Assembly (NCBI GenBank): GCA_026261815.1
Contig: JAMPIT010000566.1
Span: forward strand, 23,585,001-23,649,000
Direction: 5' to 3'
From: Monarcha castaneiventris obscurior
Lineage: Eukaryota > Chordata > Aves > Passeriformes > Monarchidae
DNA: 64,000 nt
Positions 37,974 through 49,300 of this stretch are shown piece after piece. How positions within the stretch are numbered: position 1 is the first letter of the stretch; the number at the start of each line of letters is the position of its first letter. The position numbers were made by a program, and so were the translations under genes. The notes beneath the pieces were generated by a model. That model was not told the origin of the DNA. It did no database searches and was given only the letters and a program-made list of their open reading frames with translations.

Positions 37974-38679
37974 ATTTCTGTTAAATATATATGTAAATGA
38001 TTGTCAGGGAAAAAAGACCTATAGGGATTTAGCTCTTAACAAATATGGTATTAATCAGACTGACATCAATGGAGGAATCAGCCATACATATTTGTGGGAA
38101 ATTTTCTATGAGGAAGAGGGGTATCTGTAAAAGTAGATTTTCCCAGTGGCATTTTAACACCCACAGCTTGAGACGATGCTTTCCACTGGTATTGATTTCT
38201 CAGCTGGTTGGAGCTGACCTTTCCCTGCACAGTCTGATGCAGAGTTAAGGTCCAAATCAACACTGTCAAAGGCTTTGCAAACCTGCTGTGTGCAGGCAAA
38301 CCCTGATGGCTCCAGGCTCCCTTACCTTAGTTGGGCTCCCTGTGGTGTTGAGTGGGGCAGGAGCTTTCAGTGCCTGCTGGGGACCAGGTCCTGAAGATGT
38401 GACAAAGACAACAGTCATCTTCTCACCGGGGTCTGGCAAGGCTCCTCCACGGTCAGGGAGTGTCCACTTTGGCTGACACCAGGTTACATCCTTTAAATAC
38501 ATGTGAATTTGCAACTTAATAGGGCTGTGTTAAAAAAAAAAATCCATATATAATTTCGAGTGGCTCATGCTGAGACATCATGTTATCAAGCTGACAAAGC
38601 AGTATTCTTCTCTTTAGGCCAGATCCCAAAGCAAACTTAAGCCAGTGGGCACATTGCCATGGATTTTAGAGGATTTGAG

Positions 38680-38960
38680 GTTGGTGAGGCCACATCTTGA
38701 ACACCATTCAATTTTGGACACCTTATTACCCCCAAGCCACTGACAAGCTGGGAGGAGTTCAAAAGAAAATGGCAGTAACATAGTTTAAGATACCTGGCTT
38801 AGGAAGTAAGACTGAGGAGTTATTAAATTATTAATAGCTTGGCTAAGCAATATCTCAACAGTCTTTGAAGTAAGGAGGCATAAAGGAAGGAGCAAAAGGT
38901 AGAGGGGAGAAATATCTCACAAGGTGACAGTGCCACAACAGCCATGGTGAGGTCAGGCTG
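38680..38960 (+). mobile_element. CR1 LINE fragment (degraded)
   Basis: It begins with CR1-like 'ttggtgaggccacatcttga' and 'ttcaattttggacacctta'. CR1 text then becomes weaker through 'aagtaaggaggcataaag' and 'gaggggagaaatatctcaca'. There is no intact tail. Confidence 0.65.
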
Positions 38961-41900
38961 GGAGAAGACCAGGTTTGAAGGCTGAGCCAGTTGAGGGATG
39001 TCTCTGGATGTCCCTGCCTCTGGCTGTCCCTGACACCCACAACGCCCCACTACCTTAGGACCCCAAGAAGCAGTGGAAGGGGAAATGCAACATCAAGAAT
39101 AAAGCACAGAGGCTGAAGAGTGTATGTATGGTTTTAACTGCATTATTCTTTCCTGTTACAGCTAGATTTGGAGTAATCATGATTAAACTCTTAAAATTTC
39201 AGCTATGTTATCAGTAAATTCTCAGCTTTACTTGATGAGCATCCCTTTTGTCCACAGGCAAGATTTTGAGTGTAATGAGAGCCCGGGTGCAGCTTTGCAG
39301 ATGGGCATTCAGCTGGGCATGTGGCTTATTTTCTTGCAACACCATATGAAACTCTATGGCCTGTGATAGCCTGTGTAGAGACACCTTCCCTTCTGTGGAA
39401 GGTGATGAGGTCAGAACTGCTGGAGATGTTTCATGGGATGTTTAATGTTTCCAAGGACTCCATTATTTGCCATCATCTGGAAGACACCACAAGCAGTTGT
39501 AAGTTGCCCCAAAACAGCAGGCTTTGGCCTTCAACCATGTCTGAAAAAACACCATTAGGGTTTGCTAGGTTTATTTTTGAGTTCAGTTTAGCAGTTTTTC
39601 ATAGTAGTAATTTCCTTTGGATTCTCAGGAGGCAGAGGGGGATTAGAGGGATCTGGCCAGGCTCATGGTGGGGTCAGCAGCCCTTGGACAAGCAAGAGCA
39701 GGACAGAAAAGCGGAGACCAGCCAAACCCTGAAGAAAGGCTGCTTTGCCTTTTCCACTGCCTGCTCATGCTGTGCTATCATAAAACCAGCACAGCACTAT
39801 TGCCAATACCCTCTCTTGCTCTTATTGCTTTCCCTGAGGCTGAAAACAGTGGGAACATCAGTTCAGCTCAAGATGTTTTCACTGTTTTGGTTCCCTGAAT
39901 TGCTCAGGCTGCAGATCAGATGTCTTTATTTCAAGCACAGGATAATTGTGCTCCCCAAACTTGAAAAGATGCCAGTATATTTTCTTTTGTCAAACTGCAA
40001 AATACAGGAGAGAGGCAAATGAGAGGGATTGTTATTGAAACACAACGCAGCAAAAGAAAAAACATAACACCAAAAAAATTCACACCTCAAACTCTGAAAC
40101 TAGATAGAAAGCTGGACACAGAGTGTTCTTTCACCGTGCTACACCATCTGAGGGACTGGGATTCTCTCACATTCTAAATGTTTTATTTAAGAAAATTTTC
40201 AGGAAGAAGTTTTGCCCTCTCCATGAGAAAGGCAGAGAAAGCCAGTCACCTTCTGACTTTTTAATACAGAAGACAGACATGGGCCAAAGGCAAAGACATA
40301 AACCTCACTTCTACCATGGAAGGAAGATGAACTTCCAATGCCAGACTAGCATACAACCCCCAGGGACATGAGGGAGGGAGCCCACGGGCTCCTCCCCCAC
40401 ACCTTGCAGGATGGATTCTCCTCCCAGCTGATGCAGTCCGTGCTCCACACTGGGGAGTCACTAAGGCATCCCGGGATGAACACGTCCTTCAGGAGAGAGG
40501 CTGAAATCATGGTGCTTGGAGAGGCAGCATCATGGAACCACCCAGAATGGTGCTGGCAATGCTCCAGTAAGGCTGCAGGCAGTGACCTGCCCCTCCTGGT
40601 ATTCCCCACCACCACCACCTCCTGCACAGCCTCCACAAGAGGGAGGAATTGGTGCCCTTATCACAAGTAAACAAAGTTAATATTTTATTAACATTGACAC
40701 CGAGTTCCCAGTCAGTGCTGGGTGAACTTAGAGCAGTTCAAGCTGCAATGGCATGGAAGGATAAAGCCAGGTCTGGTGTGCCAAGGAGTGCTGGCACACA
40801 GGTCTGCTCAGGACAGCATCTCCAAGGGGTAACATCTCATCCTGGATCTAACCTTTTAAGCACAGTGCTCCAAAAGTGGCCTTCAAATTTATCACTCAAG
40901 TTCCTAATTGTGCAAACCACAGAACGAGGAAGGGGCTTCACCTCCCTGTTTGTACAGATAATTCAGCTACCTCTGGTCACAGGAGTGTGACCCTTGCAAA
41001 CACATTCTCCATTGGTTTCTTTTGGAGCATCTTGGTCTCCCTGAGCCCAGGCTTTGTCTTGCTGGTGCCTTGGTCAGCAAGAGAAAAAGTGCAATGGATC
41101 CTGCCTAGCCCTGCCCACCACCATGCCTGGGCTGTGCAGGAGGGGATGCCAGGCCACAGCCTCACCTCCAGCCTTGAGCCACCCCAGATTCCCGAGAAAC
41201 CTTCGCTCTCTCCTGCATGACCTTCCCTCTCAGCCGTCCTTCCCTTTGGTGGCCAGCCCAAGGTCAGTGGTGCAGGCATTAAAAACCAGCCAAGGAAAGC
41301 AAACATTAGTCCCTCTCTGAGCAGCTCTGGGTACATTAAACTCAACAAAAGGCTCTGGGTCAAGAGAGCAATGGGACCAGGGCTGGCTGCAATGGCCAAA
41401 TGCCAGGGCACTGTGGCAGAGATGGATGCTGATGGGCAGCCCTGCAGGGGCAGGTGCGGAAAGGGGGCACTGGATGAATCCTGATGGACTATCAAGCAAC
41501 AGGGAGCTTAGACCAGCCCTCCTGAGGGGTCATGAAGAGTTGCCCACTGGTCAGTAACAAGTGTCCTGACGAATTACTGCAGTGTCCAGGAGTCCATAGA
41601 ACAGCAATTGCTCCATCCTACCTTGATAAACCACTTCAGACAGGCAGCGCTCATTTTCAGTCATGCACAAACTTTCCAGGAGAATCACAGATTTGTCACA
41701 GCTGCACATGAAGGCTGCCCATGGTCCAGCAATTCACCAGGTTCCAGGCCAGCCTGTTTGCAAGGTGGTGGAAAATCGCCAGGCTCCCAATGGGAAACTT
41801 CTACACTCAGAACACTTGCACTTAAGAAGGTGCTGCTCTTGATGGCCCTTCTCTCTCCATGGTCTCTGCTGCTGCAGAATAGAGGAGGGACAGGGGACAA

Positions 41901-42094
41901 GTCCATGAAGGTGACATGGCTTGGGAGCACACTGTCCATATACACAGCATGCAGCACGAGGCCCAGTGTCCCCTCTGGGCCCCTCAGGCTGCCACTTGTG
42001 TCTCACCAAAGACATAATTAATATTTTTGCATGCGTTCCCACGTCTGGGGTTTGGAAGAGGGGAGGGCAGCTCATCAGGGGGGTTTTGTGATAT

Positions 42095-42391
42095 GAAACA
42101 GGGGAGACCTATTGCATGCTGAGGGACAAGGGGTAATGGCCTTAAGCTGAAGGAGAGCAGGTATAGATCAGATACTAGGAATAAATTATTTGCTGTGAAG
42201 GTGGTGAGACAATTAAACCAATTGCCCAGAGTGGGTGCCCCATCCCTGGAAGTGTTCAAGGCCAGGTTGGATGGAGCTCTGAGCACGATGGTCTAGTGGA
42301 AAGCGTCCCTGTCCATGGCAGGGTGGGGGATGGAACTAGGTAATCTTTAAGGTCCCTTCCCACCCAAACCATTCTGTGATTCTCTGATTCT
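42095..42391 (+). mobile_element. CR1 LINE 3' fragment
   Basis: Plus-oriented CR1 3' end with 'aagtgttcaaggccaggttg', 'ccctgtccatggcagggtgg' and 'aggtcccttcccacccaaac'. It ends with the tail 'attctgtgattctctgattc'. It lies only about 0.85 kb upstream of the ATP4B start region. Confidence 0.9.
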
Positions 42392-42907
42392 GGCTTGACT
42401 GAGTTGAGCTCTGTCCCACTATCAGTACTGGCCCCTCAGGGACACGGCTCCATATTGGTTGCAGCTGGATGTCCAGGTGCTGGGTGCTGCACTGTGGTCC
42501 CAGCTGTCATCCAGCTGCCATCCAGCACTCCAGCCCTTCCCAAGCCAATGCACAGCTCTCCACCTGGCTGCTGTGCCACCAGCTCTGCTGATGTCAAACT
42601 GGCTGATGTGGAATTGGAAAGCCTCCATGTTTGCTCACCAGTCCACTGGTCTCACAAATTGGTGGATGTAGTGCACCCTTAGTAAATCCCAACCACCTTC
42701 TGGTCTTCCATCTGCTTGCTAATAGCTTCCAAAAGTACTTGCATACTTAACAAGTAATTGCTTATTTTCTAACTGTCCCCCCTGCAATACCCTATGCCCC
42801 AACAAATGGCTACACATTGTAGTGGGAGAACTATATCTAGTGCTTGCAGGTTAATTGGAAAAAAGAAAAAAAAAGAAAAGCCAGAGAGAAACAAGTTCTC
42901 CTTTGCT

Positions 42908-42932
42908 TTATCTGCTCAGATAACAGCTATCA
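42908..42932. promoter_or_regulatory. Cluster of three GATA motifs upstream of ATP4B
   Basis: TTATCT (42908-42913, reverse AGATAA), AGATAA (42918-42923) and CTATCA (42927-42932, reverse TGATAG) fall within 25 bases, about 230-250 bases above the ATP4B TATA box. A fourth motif, TGATAG, is at 43091-43096. GATA-4/6-type factors are known regulators of gastric proton-pump subunit promoters. Use of these particular sites is inferred. Confidence 0.5.
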
Positions 42933-43159
42933 CAGAATCTATTGCAAACCCTACGGGCACTTGGCAAAATGCGTAACTCTGCCGACCCACCAAGGCAGTC
43001 AAGAGAAAGGAGAAGGGCATTTCATAGGAACAAACTTTCCCTTGCCAGCATTATCAACACCCTTTATAAAGAACTGTATCTGCAGCAGGTTGATAGTGGT
43101 GTGCAGGGGCTTTCATTGGCACAGGAAGCAATCTCAGTGACCTTCAGTGGAGAAGAAGG

Positions 43160-43166
43160 TATAAAA
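43160..43166 (+). promoter_or_regulatory. TATA box of ATP4B
   Basis: TATAAAA stands 92-98 bases upstream of the ATP4B start codon. Transcription is expected about 25-32 bases downstream, near 43190, giving a 5' UTR of roughly 65-70 bases with no intron needed. A TATA-type promoter fits the strongly cell-type-restricted expression of this gene. Confidence 0.75.
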
Positions 43167-43257
43167 CCCAAAGTCTTTTTCTTGGTCGACTCTCTGGGCA
43201 CCACTCGAATTTCTTAGTTTCCAAGCGGGACACATTTTTGGGAACTTTTTTGAGAAA

Positions 43258-43369
43258 ATGGCAACTTTAAATGAAAAGAAGACCTGCAGCGAACGGATGG
43301 CAGATTTCCGTCGTTTTGTCTGGAATCCAGAAACAAAGCTCTTCATGGGAAGGTCCTTAATTAACTGGG
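43258..43369 (+). CDS. ATP4B: ATP4B exon 1 (cytoplasmic tail)
   Basis: It encodes 37 residues: the whole cytoplasmic tail up to SLINW, plus the first base of a Val codon. The donor is gtaggt at 43370. The FRRFVWN segment lies where mammals have the F(R/Q)xYCWN sorting signal. Confidence 0.95.
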
Positions 43370-46300
43370 GTAGGTTTTCACGTGCAAGATTCTTCTCTTC
43401 CTTCTGGTATACTTAAAAACTGTCTGTGGGGGGTCATCCTAATGAGTGGGACACAATGTAGATGTGTTGAAGACAGCAGTTCTCGTATCTGCTTCTAAGC
43501 CACCTTTTGGGTGGCCCTATGAGCTGGATCAGGCAGATCAAAACATTGATCCATGTAGTTCCTGCAAATATATGACTTCAAAGTGGTTTTGAACCAAGCA
43601 CTTCAAAAGGAGAAAAATTAACACATTAACAGGTACCTTATAAATAGCTACGGGTGATGGTTACAGGGTGATTTTGACATTGCTAATTAAAAGGGGGGTC
43701 AGGTACATGGAGAAATTTGCTTACTTGGTGAGTTTGTCCAATTCTTTGGAAACAAGTTTTGTTTTTCTGAAATTCCTTTCTGAATTATTGTCTGCTCAGT
43801 AGATCTTATCACTGCATGCTAGCATGTACTTCATACTAGCAGGTATTTCATAGCAGCATGTATTTTATACTAGCAAGTATTTCAGCTGAGCCTCCCTTCC
43901 TACAGCCAAACTTGTGTCTACAAAGATGATCTGTATCATGACCTACATTCTGGGAAGGGCAGCCTGGACCTTTGTAAGGAAGATCCATACTCTTCCCACA
44001 GACTCTAAGAGTAGCTGTAAGTTTCCAGGTGATTTTTTTCTGCCACGAAGCCTGTGCATGTAGCTTATTGGCTACTCCTAAAACCAGAATTTTACAGACA
44101 ATGCAACTGAAATGTGAGCCTTTCCAGCTGGTAGAGAAGAAGGTGCTGCAAGGCACCTATGATTACAAGGACAAGTTTCTAATAGCACCCCCAAAACAAC
44201 CACTGGCTGCTTGTACAGCACCAGCCATGTGTAAGACACTTTATGCACATACAGACAGAAGCACATTACTCTTACATTATCTCACAGCAGAATAAAGTAG
44301 CAAGATGGCACATTTTGCTGTTGGTGATTTCAGCTGTATAAGGCAGTGCAGTGATAGGGGTCTAAAACCAACACATTTGAAATAGTGACATCTGTCATCC
44401 AAATAACACAAGGAGCAACTTGGGTTTGTCAAAGAAATACCTCAGCATCTGTGTCACTTAGTCCATGTGTATTAAGTAGATAAATGGTCTTAATATGTGG
44501 AACTACCTCAAGATGCCACATAACCTTTAAACTTCAAATAATCTGAACTCAGCACCAGCTTCTTCAAAAATCCTTGTAGAACTATACATTTTTTTTCTTG
44601 AAGGATATTCCTTTGCGTGTAGAGAAAATACTCCAAAGCACCTATATAGGGAAAACTTCCCTGGGGAGAAGGGAGCAAAGGAGATGGCTGCTGCTGCTGC
44701 TGGGATCATGCTGGCTGCAGAGAGAGCACTATGGGGCCTTGCTCAAAACCTGAAATTCTGCCCTTACTCTTTTCCACAGTGTGGATCAGCCTCTACTACC
44801 TGGCTTTCTACGTGGTGATGTCGGGGCTGTTTGCACTCTCCATTTACTCTTTAATGAGGACGATTAACCCATACGAGCCGGATTACCAAGACCAGCTGAA
44901 ATCCCCAGGTACTGCCAGGTCCCATGGCAGCTGCGTAGGACTGGGCTGGGCTGGAAGGCATTTGGGCAGAGCCCAGGGCTGAGGGGAGAACCAACGTGGA
45001 ATAAATCAGGTCACTTCTGCCCAACCACTCCCTGCAAAGTTTAACCTCTGCCTGAAAAAAAAAAAAAAAAAAAAGCCTTTCAGGCTTTAAAATAAATCTG
45101 GCACATTTATTTATGTGTTGATGTATGAATATACTTATATATTCATATATTTATGAATATATAGCAAGAAAAATTAATATATCCATTAATTTATTTTATC
45201 TTGCTATTGGGATGATCAGTGCCTGCCTGTAGCAGGTCACCTTCTCTCTGCATGGGCAGGGGTCAGGCCCTGGGGAAGTCCTAGGTTCTGCTCCAACCCC
45301 CCAAGCACCACAGAGGGCTTTGGGGCGCCCAACAAGATGGAGAGGCAATGGGTGAGCAGCCTGGGGTGGGTATTTCCACACTTGCCAGCACCATGGAAAG
45401 TCCCTGGGAGAGCAGGAATACCCTGCCAGCAGGATGTGCTGTGCCAGTGGTCAAGGAAGTTAGAATAATGCAAAGATGTGGGATTAGGAACACAGATCTC
45501 TGGGCCATGAAAAGAGATAGGGGAGATGATCAGAGACCATCAGTGCACACTGCTAAAACTTCACACCCCAATGGCTTGTTTTCACAATGGGGGGAAAAAA
45601 CAGCCCTAAAAATTATTCTGTCAGATGCTTTTGTATTTTGAAGTTTCCACTCCCAGTATTCAGCAAGTTTGGTGTTTGTTGGGAAAGTAATTCCTGTGAC
45701 ATACTATATGAGGCTTTTTCAAAAGCTGTTCCTCATGCTGCTTGCTGTATGATCTGTTTCTTTAACCTGATGTGACTGTTATTGCTAAAAAGTCCTGGGA
45801 AAATCCACTGCAATTGTTCTTGTAACAGCATGGATATATGTGAAAAGAAAATAATTCAGCAGCAGCACAGGCTTTAGGGTTTTGGTTGAACAACTCACAG
45901 CTGAGGTGGATTCTGTACATCATTAACTCCTCCCCAGAAAGGCTGGGGGATCTACTACATTCACAGTGAGTCTTGATGCAGCATAATTGCTACTGTCAAT
46001 TTAAATAAACAAATCTGTGCCTGGCACCTCTCCTCTGCTTTGTCTTGCCTTTTCCTCCTCGTGAAGGTGTAACCTTACGACCTGATGTTTATGGGGATAG
46101 AGGACTACAAATTTATTACAACGTGTCCGACAACAAAACCTGGGAAGGCTTAGTGACAACTCTTCACACTTTTCTGACAGGTAAAAATGAAGTTTCTTGC
46201 ATAAAACTGGAAAAAGGTGCTGCCTTATCTCCCATACTAGGTCTGAGCACCATAAGTCAGTGCTTCCATTTTGCATTCGTCCTTCTTGAATCACAGATTT

Positions 46301-49300
46301 TGAATGGAAAGTGCATCTTCTGAAAGGGATGAGCAAATCACCTCATGAATCTATAAATCAAATGTATGTACACATCTATTAAAATCCAGGCTCTGCTTCA
46401 GGGCTTTTACTTTGTTTAATCCTAAACAGCCTTAGTAAAATAGACCAATAGAAAGTCTGGAGGAAGAAGGAGGACAAAAAGTCTTCAAAACTAGTCTCAT
46501 CTAAATTAATCTAATTAATCTGTCTGTGACTACAAACATCAAAGTGCCATAAGTTGCATGGTGTCATCAGGGAATACAAAGTAGGTTATGTGCTCCATTT
46601 GCCTGTTCATGTCTTAGCACATTTATATTACTAGTGAGCCTTAATATTTTAATTCTTCATGTTTCTCATGCACATATTGAGAAAAATTATATTTGAAATT
46701 GACTTTATATGGAGCTATCAACACAAACTGCTAGTCTTAATTTGATCTCTTTTGCTTTGCTTGGATATTCTAAAAAACCACAACAAAACTGAACCAAACC
46801 CCTAAACAGTTTAAACTTTCCCTGTTCCATCTAATCCCAATTTCACTTGAAGTATAGTCTCCCAAGACAGAATCTCCAGCCTGATGTTGGGATGTATAAT
46901 TTGCATATGAAAAGCTTCAGAGGGGATTTTTTCTTTCTTCCTTCACACATCTAGCATATACACCAGCTGCTCAGCATCTGAACATCAACTGCACCAATAA
47001 CACATACTTCATCCAGGACACCTTTGATGGCCCGAATAAAACAAAACTATCCTGCAAATTTACCTCAGATATGCTTCAAAACTGCTCCGGCATCACAGAT
47101 CCAACTTTTGGATTTCCAGAAGGAAAACCCTGTTTTATTATAAAAATGAACAGGGTAAGTACAAGTTCAAGGTGCTGAGCAGAAAAATTAAAGAGCTGCC
47201 GTGTCTCTGCTGCCATGGGTTCTAAACTCTGCTTTGTACTGGGAATCAAAAATCACGTGCTTTTCCCTGGCAGACCTCTGGAGCTACCAGGGAAATCCTG
47301 AGACTTTTCACCATCCCTAAGAAAGTAACACAGGGCAGCAATCTCTGAACTGACTCTCTACAGCTTTGGGTTTAGTTTAGTTTAGTTTTAGTTTAGTTTT
47401 GTTCTAGTTTAGTTTGTGTCTTGGTAAGGCTCTCATCCCACACACTAGCACCAGAAGAGTTTCTTCCTGCAATATCACAGCCCTGTGCCTTCAGCTGAGG
47501 ATGTGACAGTAACTGATGGAGTTTCAGAGAGGTGATATCTTATTTCTCCAGGCAGCAAAGAAAATCTTTACAAGGACCTATACAAGCAAAATTCAAACCT
47601 GGCAGATATTTTTCTCAGGGAAAACCACCAACATGTTTTTTGGAGAGGAATAAAGGGAATTTTCAAAGCTTTAATTTTTTTTAGGACATAGACAAAGGCA
47701 TAAGCACTTTGTTTCCGGGTAAAATTCTGAGCCTTCTCATTCAATTTCAGTAGAAAGTGAAGAGCTCGGATTCTCCTCCAGTTTCTGATAGACAAAATCA
47801 TTCCATTTTTTGTTTGGCATTGCACCTTAGGCATTTTCAAGGATCTATGCAAGCCCTAACTGAGAGGAGGACTGATTCTGGCAGGTGAAATGGGCTTTTT
47901 CCAAAAATGCCTTCTTCAGCAAGACTGGGTGCCAGCCCCAGCAGGGAAAAGATACGTGGATAGTGACCAGGGCACTTCACCTCCTTTCACCTTTGCTGTT
48001 ACAGGATGCAACCCCACTAGTTTTGTAGGATCAAACCAGCCCAAGGGTTTTCCTGCCATAATCAAGGTTTTCTAAGAAGGATAAGATCAAAAGCATGGAG
48101 ATTCAGCTTGTCCTTTACTGACACACAATTAACTGCTTTAAGAGACCCCTGGCTGCCTGGGCATCAGCAAGGGCAAGTGGTATGGGTGGGTAAATGAGCT
48201 GCACTTGGAGGAGGTGCAGTGCTACTTGCTCTGGCCAGGGTAGAGCCCATCTGCAGTGCCCATCCCAGGTAATGCCGAGTCCTGCTTCCTAAGTATCTAG
48301 CCACAACAGTTTTTCACCTACATAAATGAGATTATTTGTTTGAGAGAGTCTTACACGAGAACCTATTAAGCACCTTTTGAAGCTCAGTTCTCAAATAATT
48401 GCTTGCTCAGTTTTATCTCAAAACAATTCCCATGTTGACCAAATACGTGTTTTCTTTTTCAGATAATCAAGTTTCTCCCTGGCAATGGCACTGCACCAAG
48501 GGTGAACTGCACATATGTGGTAAGGGTATGAGGTCTGAGTGTCACACATTTCAAGCACTGCAGCTCAGAGAGCAAGAAAGCGCAGTGGTGACCAGAAAAA
48601 ACACACTTGCGACTCTGAAAATCAGACCCCAAATACTTGGAATATTCTCAGTTCTGTGCAAGTTCTTGCACCAGCAAGGAAAAAACCTCCAAGTTTGCTT
48701 TATTTTAAATCACCTGAGAATGTGTATTTTCGTGCTGCAGAGAACGTTTGCTTTCAGCTCCCTGTAGTGATGCTCATGCCTCAGCGCAGCCCCCTCAGGC
48801 TCTCAGCAGGTCCAACTCACTGAATTCCCAACTGCTATCAAAGGACACTTGCCTGCTTTTCTTGGCAATAGTAGCAGTGGGAGATTCCCATTTTCATTTG
48901 AAAAAGAAGACTGGTGCTAAACAGCCTGCTGAACTTGAGCTTGAACACACACTTAGCAGCCCTAAAACGCTTGCCTCGGGCTGACTGATGATCTCCTTGC
49001 CAACAGAGCTTCTTCCTCTCTCATTTTTACAAACAGGGTGAGGAGCCTCGCCCGCTGGAGGTGGATTATTACCCCGTGAACGGCACCTTCAACCTGCACT
49101 ACTTCCCCTACTACGGGAAAAAGGCTCAGGTGGGTGCTTCTGTATTTCACTTTTCTTTTTTCTCTTTATGTAAGGTGAAACATGGAGCATCTCTGCAATC
49201 CTATGAGAACTGGAGAGGCTATTTTTAGGACTTCATTTTTAAACTGGTAGCATAAAATTAAAAGTATTTTCTATTTTTTTTATTTCTCCCTCCTAGCCCA

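Larger units (their letters stand above)
13991..43100. other. Gene-poor interval between TMEM255B and ATP4B
   Basis: About 29 kb with no protein-coding exon I can recognise. It contains the CR1 and CR1/L3-like fragments listed separately, homopolymer and AT microsatellites, and otherwise anonymous sequence. In human the rod photoreceptor kinase gene GRK1 sits in this slot. I looked for its large first exon and its kinase motifs on both strands and did not find them. Unannotated non-coding RNAs cannot be excluded. Confidence 0.7.
43370..49296 (+). other. ATP4B introns (non-coding content)
   Basis: Six introns of about 1.4, 1.2, 0.8, 1.3, 0.5 and 0.17 kb. Intron 1 has a four-copy 17-bp minisatellite and a CTG-type run near 44685-44700. 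Intron 2 has an A20 tract and an AT hairpin. Intron 4 has a TTTAG repeat. No CR1 copy was recognised inside the gene. Confidence 0.7.

Noticed and set aside
40977..41495. 172-codon minus-strand frame with overlapping plus-strand frames near 41 kb
   Set aside because: It lies in a locally GC-richer stretch with open frames on both strands, and no recognisable domain was seen. GRK1 was specifically considered and not matched.
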